A stretch of DNA of 64,000 nucleotides from Agarivorans sp050870875 (GTDB lineage Bacteria; Pseudomonadota; Gammaproteobacteria; Enterobacterales; Celerinatantimonadaceae), in contig NZ_CP194041.2 of NCBI RefSeq assembly GCF_050870875.2, positions 2,294,001 to 2,358,000 of the forward strand, in the 5' to 3' direction. This document shows positions 55,000-64,000 of the stretch, one piece after another. The translations under genes were made by a program, and so were the position numbers. The notes under the pieces are model-generated. The model saw nothing but the letters and a program-made list of their open reading frames with translations. It was not told the origin of the DNA and did no database searches. Numbering within the stretch: the first letter of the stretch is position 1; each line of letters begins with the position of its first letter.

Positions 55000-55761
55000 A
55001 TGAAAACTAAAACTGATCAGCTCGACTTACTTTCGTTAATGGTGCAGTTTTACGAACTGATTGCCATATTCAAACAGCAAAATCAGCAAGGCATACTAGA
55101 TGACGTTGTAAAACGAGAGATAGCGTTAGCCGAAGCTCCGAAACCGGAAGAAATTGCTTACGCTGTTCAGGCGCGTTTGCGATTGTGGTTGGAAGCCACT
55201 CGGCACCAATATAACGAGCGAAATACGGCCCGTGAAAATCAATCGATGAAATGTGCGCTTTACGCCATGGTTGCTTTGGCTGATGAGTTGGCTCTATTTG
55301 AAATTGACTGGGTAGGGCAAGCTCACTGGCAAGATATATTGCTCGAAAAATCGATGTTTAAGAGTTGCCGAGCCGGCAGCACGATGTTCGAGTTAATTGA
55401 AAAACTACTGAATGCGCGCAGCCATACGTCGATGGAACGCCAATTATCGACCGTGTATTTATTCATGTTACGTTTGGGTTTTGCTGGCCGTTATCGTGAA
55501 CAACCGGAAAAATTGGCAAGTTACCGACAGCGTTTATATCGACTTCTGAGAGCGGAGGCGAACGGACAATCTACTCCGATATGCGCGACTGCTTATAAGC
55601 ATTTGTTGGTGTCAAATGAGCAGCAACGATTGGCTCCTATCGCCAACTGGTACCGGAAAATGGCTTGGGTAACGCTGACTTATTTAGTACTCAGCTCAGC
55701 CATTTGGGCATTACTTAATTTGCCGCTTAGTCAGCTCTCGCTTCTGGGACTGGGTTCGTAA
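55000..55761 (+). CDS. tssL: T6SS inner-membrane protein TssL (DotU/IcmH)
   Basis: 253 residues. Helical cytoplasmic domain (ALYAMVALADELALFEIDW; RLGFAGRYREQPEKLASYR are DotU signatures) and a C-terminal transmembrane helix (LTYLVLSSAIWALLNL). It has no OmpA-like periplasmic domain. One base overlaps tssM (TAATG). Confidence 0.94.
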   Translation: MKTKTDQLDLLSLMVQFYELIAIFKQQNQQGILDDVVKREIALAEAPKPEEIAYAVQARLRLWLEATRHQYNERNTARENQSMKCALYAMVALADELALFEIDWVGQAHWQDILLEKSMFKSCRAGSTMFELIEKLLNARSHTSMERQLSTVYLFMLRLGFAGRYREQPEKLASYRQRLYRLLRAEANGQSTPICATAYKHLLVSNEQQRLAPIANWYRKMAWVTLTYLVLSSAIWALLNLPLSQLSLLGLGS

Positions 55762-58700
55762 TGGCCGAACTATTTGCTAAGTTAAACTCGCTATGGGAAA
55801 CCTCTGAGTTGTTGCTGAGAGGGGGCAGCGGTGGCTTGCAGCAACGTTTATCCCCGCTGGTGGTTATGCTTGACCCTTACTGGAACGATCCAGTATGGCG
55901 TGTCTTATTCATCTTTTTTTTACTGTTACTTATCGTGATACTGGCTTGGTGGCTATTAAAACTTGGATTCACTTGGATTAGCGTTTTGTTTTCAACCATC
56001 AATGTAGGAGCGAAAGCCTTACTCTGCTGGTTGGCAAAACCCTTTTCGGTTGCGCGACTGTGGTTTGACAAGTATCGAGAGGCTTATCGTCGAAAAGCGC
56101 GTCAGAATTTAAGGCTCAGGATTCGCATGAAACGAATTCGCGACACTTTAAAGTATTTAACCACTAGCCGCCAGTGGCGTTATAAAAGCTCATGGTTTTT
56201 GTTGCTTGGCGAACCGGGATCGGGCGGAAATGCGTTACTTGAAGGGATCCGTTCTGGCAAGCGTGCAGCATTGCTGCATCGAGAAAAACAGCAACATGCA
56301 GCTGGTAGCCAATGGCATTTCTTTGACAATGGGGTGTTGATTGAAGCCGACCAAGAGCTATTAGTAGAATCTCAAACTGGACACAACCCTAGTGGAGAAA
56401 TGCCTCGACTGGCTAAACTGTTAGAAGTCATTCACCGATATCGACCAGAGCGACCGCTAGACGGTATCGTTATGAGCATCTCTGCCAAGTCATTGTTAGA
56501 GGCCGACAGTATCTACCGCCAAGCGGCGCTGGCTGAGCAGTTATTCAAGCAGTTATGGTTGGTGCAGAAAAAAAGCAGTTTTGTGCTGCCGATTTATCTG
56601 GTGGTAACCGAGTGCGATGTTATCGAAGGTTTTGAAGCTTTCTGGCAGGCTCAAAGCGACCAACGTTGGCGGGAGATGATTGGTTGGTCAAACCCACTGC
56701 AATTAGAAAGTAGCTTTGATCCGAATTGGATAGATTTGGCATTTGAGCAAGTGGTTGCAGATTTACAGCTCGCTCAACTGGAAGTCGCAGCCTCAAGTCG
56801 TGAGATAGTCGATATAGACCGATTTATGTTGTTTCATCAGCATTTTCGTCGCATGCAATCTCCCCTTAAAAAAGTCATGGAAGGGACATTCAGTCGCAGC
56901 CAATTTCAGGCACCTCTGCCGTTAAGAGGGGTGTTCTTTTGCGGTGCAGTTGAGCAGGTCCCGGCATTTACTGACCAACTGTTTAACCAAAAAATATTCG
57001 CAGAACTGAATTTAGCCACTCCGCTGGAGCGACGGCTGTTGTCCTCGGAAAAGCTCCTACAGCGGTTTCAACTTTCGACTATGGGGTTTGGAGCCTTGTT
57101 ATTGTTATGGTTGTGCTTTGACAGTGTTCGCATGCTTAACTATAACCACAACTTCACTCGGGTCCTCAAACAAGCAGCGAGTGAAATCAGCGATTCGACT
57201 ACGAATTGTCCATCACTGGGTCAAAACCCCTACCGCTTATTGGCTCACTTAGCAGAAGTAGGGCACAAGCCTTGGAACCTATCGATGCCAGTATCGTGGT
57301 TGGATACCCAATTGTACAAAAATCAGTTGGTTGTTGGCAATCAACTACTGAGTCCTCAATTGTTCAGTAGTCTTGAATGTCGCTTAAGCGTCAAAGCCAT
57401 AGAATTAAATAAATTGGAACAGCAAAGCTCAAAAAGCCAAGCTAATGAGTCAGCTTTAACTGAGCAACTATTTGTATTTGCAGACTCGATGTCGATATTT
57501 AATACCAGTGTTGACGACTTCGTATATTTGGCGGGTCCATTGGGTAGCGATAAGCAAGTACAAGCTAGGCTCACCAGTTTACTCGACTACGCATACGATG
57601 TTCCAGTGCCAGAGGCTTCACGCCCTTCATCCCCTCTGGTTACTGGGGCAATACAGGTGATGGAATACAAAGTAAAGCAACAAACTTTAACCGATCCCGA
57701 ACGAAACATTACTCATTTACTGCAGTCCGCGAAGAGATTACATCAAGCCCTTATTGACAGTACTCATCCTAGATTTTTATCTGAGCTTGGCAAAGATGAC
57801 GCGCCTACCTCCAATTTATTAATTAGTCAGTTAAGAAGTTTGGGGGAATGGTTAAGCACCAGTAACCTTAAATGGACGGTTCCTTATAGCGCTAGTCCCT
57901 GTGGTAAGGTCAATACTCATTTGGCTAGCGCGATCAAGGGATTACGCAAGTCAGGCGATCATCCTGCATGGATCTTAGATGAGATCAGTGAATTATTTGG
58001 TGAACAGCGTTGTTACCAGGTTGCGCAGCAGAAGTTATTAGCGGTCAATCTAGCACAGCATGGTTCAGCTTTTGTGTCAGCAGGCAAATTAGTCCGGATG
58101 AGCCCAAAACTTGTTACTTTACAGCAAGAAATTAAAGCACTAGAGCAATTGCCATTTGTGATCCAGCAATTATCCGGAACATTGAGTCCGCTGCCAACAA
58201 CACCGATACAGCGTTGGCGTCTGGGGCCTCTGACTCAGGCATTGGATAGTATTCGTCAGTATCAAGCATTTGAGGCGCGTTACTACCATAGCGCCGATTC
58301 TTTCTACGCCAATTCGATTCGACATAAGTTAAGCGATGTCATCACCTACCAGCTTAACGACGCGATGCAACGGCAAGTTCGCTTAGCCAATTCTTTAGAG
58401 AATAGCGATAAGGAAGCTGAGCTTGCATTAAGTATCAACAACTTTGTAAATGTACAGGATGCTATTTTAAATCTTGAACAACTACTGATGCAGTTGGGTG
58501 ATACTCGTAACCGAATTTGGCTGAAACAATCCGCGCGTAATCATGCGCGACAGTTGTTAGAACAGATTGATGAGCTAGTGAGTCTCGATAGGCTTTATGT
58601 TGCAGAAAAGAAACCAGATTGGCAGCAATTGAATTTTGCTCAGGCCCTGTTTGCAATTGAGACTGACAAGCAACTTAGCCAATATGCCATTGCTCAGCGC

Positions 58701-59840
58701 CAGCGCTTGAGTTATCTGGCACAAAGTTATGCGCAGCCACTGGTTAGCTTTTTATTGAATAGTGGGGGAATAGAACAGTTAGGCGGTAGTTCTCAGCGTT
58801 GGTTTGATACCTTGAATACCTTAGCGAAGTATCAGCGCAAAGATCCTGATAATGACTTGAGTAAGCTGGAGAGCTTAATTACCACGACATTGCCAGAAAT
58901 GACGATGCTGCAATGCAGCGATGTGGATGTAAGTCCTCAACGGGGGGGCAGTTGGTTTGGCGAGAAGTTGCAAAGACTTGATCTACAGGTTTGGGCGCAC
59001 TGTAAAAAGTCAACTCAGGCTCGAGCAATTGATAGTTATTTGGCTATGGCGAGGAGATTTGATCAGCAGCTAGCCGGTCTGTTTCCGTTCTCTGAGGTGA
59101 GCGAAGCAGGTAAGAATGACTTGCCTTTAAGTACCGCGGTCGGATTTTTTACGAGCCCAGATAATGACCCTCAGTTGTTGTCTGAGCAATTAGATGCGAT
59201 GGCCAAAGCTTATCCAGCAAAAATCCCGACCAGCTGGAAGCGCTTTTTAAAGCAGCTTAATCAATTTAAAAACTGGCTCAATAGCGGGCTCGCTTCAGAC
59301 GGACAAACTTGGTCAGCCGAATTAGATGTGCAATTTAACGCATTGTCAGGGAAGGCCAAAGGAACCAACCAAATCGTTCGTTGGGAACTCAGCAGCAGTC
59401 AGCAGCTTATCGGTTTTCCTAATCGAGGCGAAGTCATTCATTGGCAAGTTGGGAGGCCGCTGGCATTAGAGTTATTTTGGGCCGATAGTTCTCCCTACCA
59501 GCCTTATACTTTGGCAGACTTACCTCACGCGACATTTGTTTCACAACGTTCAGCGGTACGTTTTGAGACCACGGGTGCTTGGGGTCTGTATGAATGGCTT
59601 ATTCGTTACGCGGATAGTATGCATATGAAACCTGAAGGCATGGCGGCAGGCACTCAGTTACTGATGTTTAATGTCCCTGTCTCTTATAAAGAAAAACTCC
59701 CACAGCAACAAAAATTAGCCTACGTTAGTCAGCCTAATATTGCGCTGACCGGACAATATACCGATGCCAAAGGTCTTCGTCATACCATGAGTTGGCCGCA
59801 GACCTTGCCCCAAAAAGCTCCAAATTTTAGTGATAACTGA
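55761..59840 (+). CDS. tssM: T6SS inner-membrane protein TssM (IcmF)
   Basis: 1359 residues, long for a TssM (about 1100-1200). Transmembrane helices at ~49-69 and ~440-455; between them the cytoplasmic NTPase-like domain whose P-loop reads GEPGSGGN (residues 150-157), lacking the Lys and Thr/Ser of Walker A, so ATP hydrolysis is unlikely. The large periplasmic part (~470-1359) ends in a beta-rich domain that should bind TssJ. It forms the membrane complex with TssL and TssJ. Confidence 0.93.
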   Translation: MAELFAKLNSLWETSELLLRGGSGGLQQRLSPLVVMLDPYWNDPVWRVLFIFFLLLLIVILAWWLLKLGFTWISVLFSTINVGAKALLCWLAKPFSVARLWFDKYREAYRRKARQNLRLRIRMKRIRDTLKYLTTSRQWRYKSSWFLLLGEPGSGGNALLEGIRSGKRAALLHREKQQHAAGSQWHFFDNGVLIEADQELLVESQTGHNPSGEMPRLAKLLEVIHRYRPERPLDGIVMSISAKSLLEADSIYRQAALAEQLFKQLWLVQKKSSFVLPIYLVVTECDVIEGFEAFWQAQSDQRWREMIGWSNPLQLESSFDPNWIDLAFEQVVADLQLAQLEVAASSREIVDIDRFMLFHQHFRRMQSPLKKVMEGTFSRSQFQAPLPLRGVFFCGAVEQVPAFTDQLFNQKIFAELNLATPLERRLLSSEKLLQRFQLSTMGFGALLLLWLCFDSVRMLNYNHNFTRVLKQAASEISDSTTNCPSLGQNPYRLLAHLAEVGHKPWNLSMPVSWLDTQLYKNQLVVGNQLLSPQLFSSLECRLSVKAIELNKLEQQSSKSQANESALTEQLFVFADSMSIFNTSVDDFVYLAGPLGSDKQVQARLTSLLDYAYDVPVPEASRPSSPLVTGAIQVMEYKVKQQTLTDPERNITHLLQSAKRLHQALIDSTHPRFLSELGKDDAPTSNLLISQLRSLGEWLSTSNLKWTVPYSASPCGKVNTHLASAIKGLRKSGDHPAWILDEISELFGEQRCYQVAQQKLLAVNLAQHGSAFVSAGKLVRMSPKLVTLQQEIKALEQLPFVIQQLSGTLSPLPTTPIQRWRLGPLTQALDSIRQYQAFEARYYHSADSFYANSIRHKLSDVITYQLNDAMQRQVRLANSLENSDKEAELALSINNFVNVQDAILNLEQLLMQLGDTRNRIWLKQSARNHARQLLEQIDELVSLDRLYVAEKKPDWQQLNFAQALFAIETDKQLSQYAIAQRQRLSYLAQSYAQPLVSFLLNSGGIEQLGGSSQRWFDTLNTLAKYQRKDPDNDLSKLESLITTTLPEMTMLQCSDVDVSPQRGGSWFGEKLQRLDLQVWAHCKKSTQARAIDSYLAMARRFDQQLAGLFPFSEVSEAGKNDLPLSTAVGFFTSPDNDPQLLSEQLDAMAKAYPAKIPTSWKRFLKQLNQFKNWLNSGLASDGQTWSAELDVQFNALSGKAKGTNQIVRWELSSSQQLIGFPNRGEVIHWQVGRPLALELFWADSSPYQPYTLADLPHATFVSQRSAVRFETTGAWGLYEWLIRYADSMHMKPEGMAAGTQLLMFNVPVSYKEKLPQQQKLAYVSQPNIALTGQYTDAKGLRHTMSWPQTLPQKAPNFSDN

Positions 59841-59850
59841 GGAAATCTGA

Positions 59851-60969
59851 ATGCGATTACCTGCCTCTGGACAGTCAGTTGATGACTATATTCAACAACA
59901 CTTTGGCATACCGTTAGAGACGCTAATAGCGCCAGTGGGCGATAACCAAGTAGGGGATTCAGTTCGTCATAACGGTGTCTATTTTAACATTAAGAATGCC
60001 CGCAAGTCTGACGATCCAAGCCTTCCTATGGGAGTTTGGAGCCACGAACTGAAAGTCGCTGATTGGCAAGAAGTTAGAAAAATAGCCTTGGAAGCATTAA
60101 GTGAAAAGTGCAAGGATCTGCAATTAGGTGTTTGGCTGCTTGAATCGAATATTCACTTGTATGGATTTTCCGGTGTTGCTCCCGCATTGGTGCTAATTTT
60201 GCAATTGTGTAAGCAATACTGGGACACCATGCACCCTCAAATGGTAGACGGCGATTTAGAGTATCGTACCAACCCGATTAATTGGGTTAATGAAAAGCTC
60301 ACTTTACAACTCCGTTTAATCAAAATTACCGATACCCCCTTAGATGGAAATGAGTACAGTTGGGATGATTGGGAAAATGCGCTGCGTTATCAACAATTAC
60401 ACAACCAAAACAAGCTATCTAGCGCTTGGGATGGCCCCAATCCTAAGTTATTTAAACAACGTATAGCTGCCACGGCACCAGTTACGCTGCTAGATCTTCA
60501 TCAGGCATTGGATGATGGCATTGTGGCGGTAGATGAATTTCAGCTGTGGCTCGATGAAACCTGTGATAGTGATAGTCCCAGCTTAAGTGACTTACGTAAG
60601 TTGCTAAGTAACGTCAATGAAATGGTCTGTAATGAATTATTTCGCCGGGGCATTTCTTTGGCTAATGCTAGTGAATCAGATGGGCATGATGAGGGAGGAA
60701 GCGCAAGTGATACGCCGCCCTCGTCGGCTGGCGGTGGCGGAGGCCACCATAGTGAGCTGCGTGATCGAGCGGATGCGTTTGTGATGTTGCGGCGTGCGGC
60801 AGAATTTTTAATGGAAGATGACCCGCATAGTCCCGTTCCTTATTTGGTATATACGGCCTGTAACTGGGGAGAGATGAGCGCGCCAGACTTATATCAGCAA
60901 CTATTTTTACAAAAAGGTGGTCAATTAAACATATTTGAGTTGATGGGGCTGGAAGTGAGTAGTGATTAG
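59851..60969 (+). CDS. tssA: T6SS component TssA (ImpA family)
   Basis: 372 residues. Conserved ImpA_N region at residues ~30-150 (YFNIKNARKSDDPSLPMGVW; AWLLE-like GVWLLESNIHLYG; CKQYWDTMHPQM). A Gly-rich linker (SAGGGGGHH) at ~290 precedes a helical C-terminal domain ending LFLQKGGQLNIFELMGLE. TssA starts or caps sheath polymerisation. It ends eight bp after the next gene's earliest possible start. Confidence 0.9.
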   Translation: MRLPASGQSVDDYIQQHFGIPLETLIAPVGDNQVGDSVRHNGVYFNIKNARKSDDPSLPMGVWSHELKVADWQEVRKIALEALSEKCKDLQLGVWLLESNIHLYGFSGVAPALVLILQLCKQYWDTMHPQMVDGDLEYRTNPINWVNEKLTLQLRLIKITDTPLDGNEYSWDDWENALRYQQLHNQNKLSSAWDGPNPKLFKQRIAATAPVTLLDLHQALDDGIVAVDEFQLWLDETCDSDSPSLSDLRKLLSNVNEMVCNELFRRGISLANASESDGHDEGGSASDTPPSSAGGGGGHHSELRDRADAFVMLRRAAEFLMEDDPHSPVPYLVYTACNWGEMSAPDLYQQLFLQKGGQLNIFELMGLEVSSD

Positions 60970-61003
60970 CCTATGTAGTTTAGATAAAATAAGAGGCATC
61001 AGT

Positions 61004-61807
61004 ATGAATGACAAAGCGAAAAAAAGGCAAGTTGTCGTTGGCCAAGCGGGTAAGTCCGATAGCGACTTACACCGTCATGTACGACAGCATCTACGTCATA
61101 TCGCTGCTCAGCCAACATCATCTAGTCTGCAGCCTCCCGTAATCCAGAAGCGACGTGATGCTAAATCGCAGCTTAAACCAGTGACCGAAATTAGCGTCGC
61201 ACATATTCCTTCGGTCTCGATCATCCGTGATGGTGCGCATGCTGTCTATCAAACAGGCAGCGCATTGCTAGATTTCACTTTAAGAGCAAAGCGAGATTTA
61301 AACTTACTGTTAGCCATGGAGTCAGGACAGAAGGTTTTCGATACGATTCATGGTTCGGGCTATAAAGTGAAAATTCAAGATCGAGGCGATAAGCCCAAAC
61401 ACGGAGGCTCACAAAAAGCGTTGGATAGATTAGATGCGAAAACCAACGGTGTAGGTTCAGATTCCTTAGTGCCCCATCAGACTGACCGTTCAGTTCTCGA
61501 ACCACGGTCGCATGCAGCTCCAAGTTCTTCAGTTATCAGTTTGGGACATGAACTTATTCATGCTACTCATTCCGCAACTGGAACCCTACAAAGCTGTAAA
61601 CATGATAACTATCATGTTTCGCCAGGGGTAATAAAAGAGGAGCGTGTGACCGTAGGTGCCGCCGATGGAACTGGAGGAAGCAATGGACTACCAACGGAGA
61701 ATTCCTTGCGGATTGATTTGGCCAAGCAGCATCAAGGGATCACGCCAACATCCAACGGACAATTTATCCCACGATTAAAGTACGGAAAAATGGATTTGAA
61801 TTTCTAA
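61004..61807 (+). CDS. M91-type (NleD/HopH-like) zinc metalloprotease, T6SS effector candidate
   Basis: 267 residues from ATG 61004 (AAGAGG eight bases upstream); an earlier in-frame start at 60962 overlaps tssA but lacks a better ribosome site. The C-terminal half has the M91 pattern: HELIH at 182-186 in a GHELIHATHSATG context, then KEERVTVG (Glu 212-213) and the PTENSLR element (232). This set is diagnostic of the NleD/HopH family of type III effector proteases that cleave host kinases. The N-terminal ~100 residues are basic and unlike known domains, perhaps a delivery part. No signal peptide. Confidence 0.82.
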   Translation: MNDKAKKRQVVVGQAGKSDSDLHRHVRQHLRHIAAQPTSSSLQPPVIQKRRDAKSQLKPVTEISVAHIPSVSIIRDGAHAVYQTGSALLDFTLRAKRDLNLLLAMESGQKVFDTIHGSGYKVKIQDRGDKPKHGGSQKALDRLDAKTNGVGSDSLVPHQTDRSVLEPRSHAAPSSSVISLGHELIHATHSATGTLQSCKHDNYHVSPGVIKEERVTVGAADGTGGSNGLPTENSLRIDLAKQHQGITPTSNGQFIPRLKYGKMDLNF

Positions 61808-61829
61808 ATAACGAAGTAGGAGAACTGCA

Positions 61830-62414
61830 ATGCCAAGTTATAAAGAAAGATACGCCCGCTATAAAAAAGAAGTAGATGCCAGTATGGGAAAATCACTCGG
61901 AGGATGGGGGCAGTTTAAAGCGTTATTTGCCCCAAATAAGAGTTTTTCCACGGCTAGAAAAGCTGCTATTGACCAAGCAGAACAAAATCATCTCGGTGCA
62001 ACCACTGCTGATAAACAAGCGGATCGCCTTTACCGACCATTTAATCTTATTGGAACCACTGGTACCGATGATGCGCATAAAACTCGCTATTATCGTAGCA
62101 GTAGCGGTACTTTTGGGCACATTACTCCATTTCACAGTCCTCATAATGTTGGCCGGGAACCTGCTCGTAAACATGCCGATTACCACATGGAAAATGTAAA
62201 CGGTCGATTGCATGAATATATAGGCGACAAATTGATACATCCTTCGAGAAACCCCTTTGTTCCGATTACTGATGATACTCAAAGAGGGCAGCATCATGCC
62301 CAAGTTGCTCATTTCGATTATATTAAACATCATGGGCGGAGAGACAGTGTTATCTATCGGCATAATCCGATGCCAAATATCCGAGCTGAACCTAAGGACT
62401 ATCAACAGGGCTAG
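61830..62414 (+). CDS. Unknown protein (194 aa) after the metalloprotease
   Basis: 194 residues, hydrophilic, His- and Tyr-rich (GQHHAQVAHFDYIKHHGRR; FGHITPFHSPHN), with no signal peptide or membrane helix. AGGAG is nine bases upstream of the ATG, and the gene begins 22 bp after the metalloprotease. It could be a second effector, a chaperone, or an immunity protein for the protease; no family recognised. The last gene of the T6SS operon. Confidence 0.6.
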   Translation: MPSYKERYARYKKEVDASMGKSLGGWGQFKALFAPNKSFSTARKAAIDQAEQNHLGATTADKQADRLYRPFNLIGTTGTDDAHKTRYYRSSSGTFGHITPFHSPHNVGREPARKHADYHMENVNGRLHEYIGDKLIHPSRNPFVPITDDTQRGQHHAQVAHFDYIKHHGRRDSVIYRHNPMPNIRAEPKDYQQG

Positions 62415-63658
62415 TGGCTGATAAAACCCGCGAAATCTGGCATTTGTACAAATTGTGATAAATTAACATGGAACAATTAGTGTCTGTGAGTCACCGCAGA
62501 GTATCGGAAGGAATAGGTTCTATTTCTAAATTTTAGGCGTTTAATCGATGTTTGTCAGTGAAGATACTGATAGGTTTTGAAGCTTGATTTTCATAAAACA
62601 TACGGAACCATGGAACGCTACGGGTTTAGTGTTTTTATTGAAAAAATACTAAACCCGTAAATCTCTTGCTCTTAAAATATAAATCAAACTACTCCAAGGC
62701 ATCCCTTTATTCCCCTCTGCTGATATTCTATTTTTTAGTAACATCTGTTAACTTATTTCTTGATGGCATAACAAACAACTAAAATTTATATTTAGAGATT
62801 TTTGGCTTCGTGGTTAATTATTTTTATTGCTCCGCCGATAGATTTTTGCATGTGATTATCGGTCTAATTTTATTCTAGATTCATGCGCGGGTTTGTTTTT
62901 TATAAAACAAGTTTCTTTTTTTTAAAACGTTGGTTTGTTTTTATATGGTTATGTATATAGCAGGCGGTTCTTTCTGGTTTAGGATTGCGTTATCGCTGGT
63001 ATTTATGAATGACAAGCTTAGTTTTATCCTTTAAGTTTTTATTCTATTTAAATTTCATTTATGGCTGTTGGTATAAGGCCTGTCGTCCAATTCACTTCCA
63101 GATAAGCGCTAGTTTTAATCCACTCTTATATGATCTATGTAAGTCCTTCACTTTGTATCTTGGAATCATTTAATCGCGCAGTTTTCTGTAATCATCGAAA
63201 AGTTAAGATGAACCATAAGTGTTTGATGAGCTAAAAATTCCGTTTTTCGCAATACTTACGTCGGATAAGTTCATCTAATCGAGTTTTGAGTATGATAGGT
63301 ATTTGTTGCTAGCACTCTGCTGTCAGTACAAAATTAGAAATTATTTACTCGGTAAATACCTGTTCTAAGAGCGAATTTGGAATAGCTTCAGTTTTTCGGT
63401 TTAGTTGTCATAGTTGTACTAAATTTAAAGTGTTGTTTTATTACCACAAATAAAAATAACCATAATTGTCTATTTTGTCAAAATAGTTTCTTATTGAAAC
63501 GTTGTTCTAAAAATATTTGATCAGATTCAAAAAATATACAAAAAATCGTTTTAAATTAAATCGTGGATCACATAGTTGTCTGAGTAAATATTTTTTTAAG
63601 GTGCTTCCATATATTGTATTTGTATTGCTAAATGCAACTCATCGATAAGGAAATATTA
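62415..63658. other. 1.2-kb AT-rich region without genes after the T6SS island
   Basis: No frame longer than about 30 codons with a ribosome site. A large hairpin is at 62620-62658. The rest is T-rich, including two stretches around 62880-62940. I see no tRNA, IS element or repeat. It may hold the promoter of the downstream lipoprotein gene near 63420-63640. Confidence 0.45.
62620..62658. other. Long hairpin 206 bp after the last T6SS gene
   Basis: ACGGGTTTAGT and ACTAAACCCGT (11-bp arms) enclose a second pairing of TTTTT with AAAAA around ATTG. No T run follows the outer stem, but the T-rich interior might act as one. Likely an end-of-operon structure or an RNA-protecting stem. Confidence 0.45.
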
Positions 63659-64000
63659 ATGAACAAAAGATTTGTACTCTCTGTTTTAGCTGCATCTATC
63701 GGCCTTGCCGGTTGTGGTAGTGACGACGATAGCGCCAGCCGTATCGTGGTTGAGCCTGCTGTTGATAATTGTAAAGATATGGATAATTTATATTTTTGTG
63801 ACGGCTTCTCAACGGATAACATGGCAACTAATTGGAAAGTATTGGCGGTTGAGGGAGCAAATGATGGTACCGCAGCCGGTACATTTGATATCCCAGCGAA
63901 CAAAGGCTATTTACGTTATAACGCAGGTGGTAAGGGGGGGGAGATCCTACTTGCTAGTGATGCTGCAATGGCTGATGTTCCATCAGGTAACTATTTTGTG
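63659..64000 (+). CDS. Secreted lipoprotein, partial (3' end outside window)
   Basis: 114 codons from ATG 63659, preceded by AAGGA. Signal peptide with lipobox GLAGC (Cys19), followed by GSDDDSAS. The rest (YFCDGFSTDN, NWKVLAVEG, KGYLRYNAGGKGGEIL) suggests a beta-sandwich, possibly lectin-like module such as those in marine polysaccharide-degrading enzymes, but the catalytic part, if any, is beyond the window. Not assigned further. Confidence 0.75.
   Translation, partial: MNKRFVLSVLAASIGLAGCGSDDDSASRIVVEPAVDNCKDMDNLYFCDGFSTDNMATNWKVLAVEGANDGTAAGTFDIPANKGYLRYNAGGKGGEILLASDAAMADVPSGNYFV

Noticed and set aside
1..64000. CRISPR array or IS element
   Set aside because: The only regular repeats are the tRNA array and the coding repeats in vgrG and the pentapeptide genes; no transposase or cas gene was found.

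Overview
This window looks like the chromosome of a marine gammaproteobacterium of moderate GC content, probably Alteromonadales-like (in the broad sense of Shewanella or Agarivorans relatives). The support is gene order: yciK-sohB-topA, ruvA-ruvB, and ybgC-tolQRAB-pal-cpoB followed by a tRNA-Lys array and nadA are enterobacterial/Shewanella-type neighbourhoods. I cannot name the genus from sequence alone.

Bases 1 to about 32,000 are core genome. In order they hold: the 3'-truncated yciK; a VolA-type surface lipase behind a FadR-like operator; sohB, astB and topA; a MetF-like protein; a membrane coiled-coil protein and an orphan histidine kinase; a group of hydrolases (M14 peptidase, alpha/beta hydrolase, class 3 lipase); a YeiH-type transporter; an RssA-type patatin; a TetR regulator; ruvAB behind an SOS box; the complete tol-pal operon; six tandem tRNA-Lys(UUU) genes behind a stable-RNA-type promoter; nadA; guaC; and a divergent aldo/keto reductase and LysR pair. 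A 55-codon membrane protein at 15476-15643 is added from direct reading.

Bases 32,358 to 62,414 form one type VI secretion (T6SS) island. The left part holds a vgrG-DUF2169/pentapeptide-pentapeptide-DUF3540-DUF4150 delivery module, an unknown 338-aa cargo-like gene, a divergent unknown 422-aa gene, and a reverse-strand GNAT/SPOR/unknown trio. The right part holds a sigma-54 enhancer-binding protein, then one long operon: small winged-helix protein, TssB-TssC FUSION, Hcp, TssE, TssF, TssG, TssJ, TssK, TssL, TssM, TssA, an M91-type zinc metalloprotease effector and an unknown 194-aa protein. I find three sigma-54 (GG-N10-GC) promoters: upstream of the structural operon, upstream of vgrG, and divergently upstream of the 422-aa gene. 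They tie the island to the encoded activator.

The most unusual points are these. The two sheath proteins TssB and TssC are one 690-aa polypeptide, and no TssH/ClpV gene is present. The fusion joint falls where ClpV normally binds the TssC N-terminus, so fusion and ClpV absence may be linked. The VgrG carries 24 uninterrupted 10-residue repeats (a predicted beta-solenoid tail) and is followed by two pentapeptide-repeat proteins. The operon also encodes an NleD/HopH-like (M91) protease, unexpected for a T6SS effector.

After the island come about 1.2 kb of AT-rich DNA without a gene, then the start of a secreted lipoprotein cut by the window edge.
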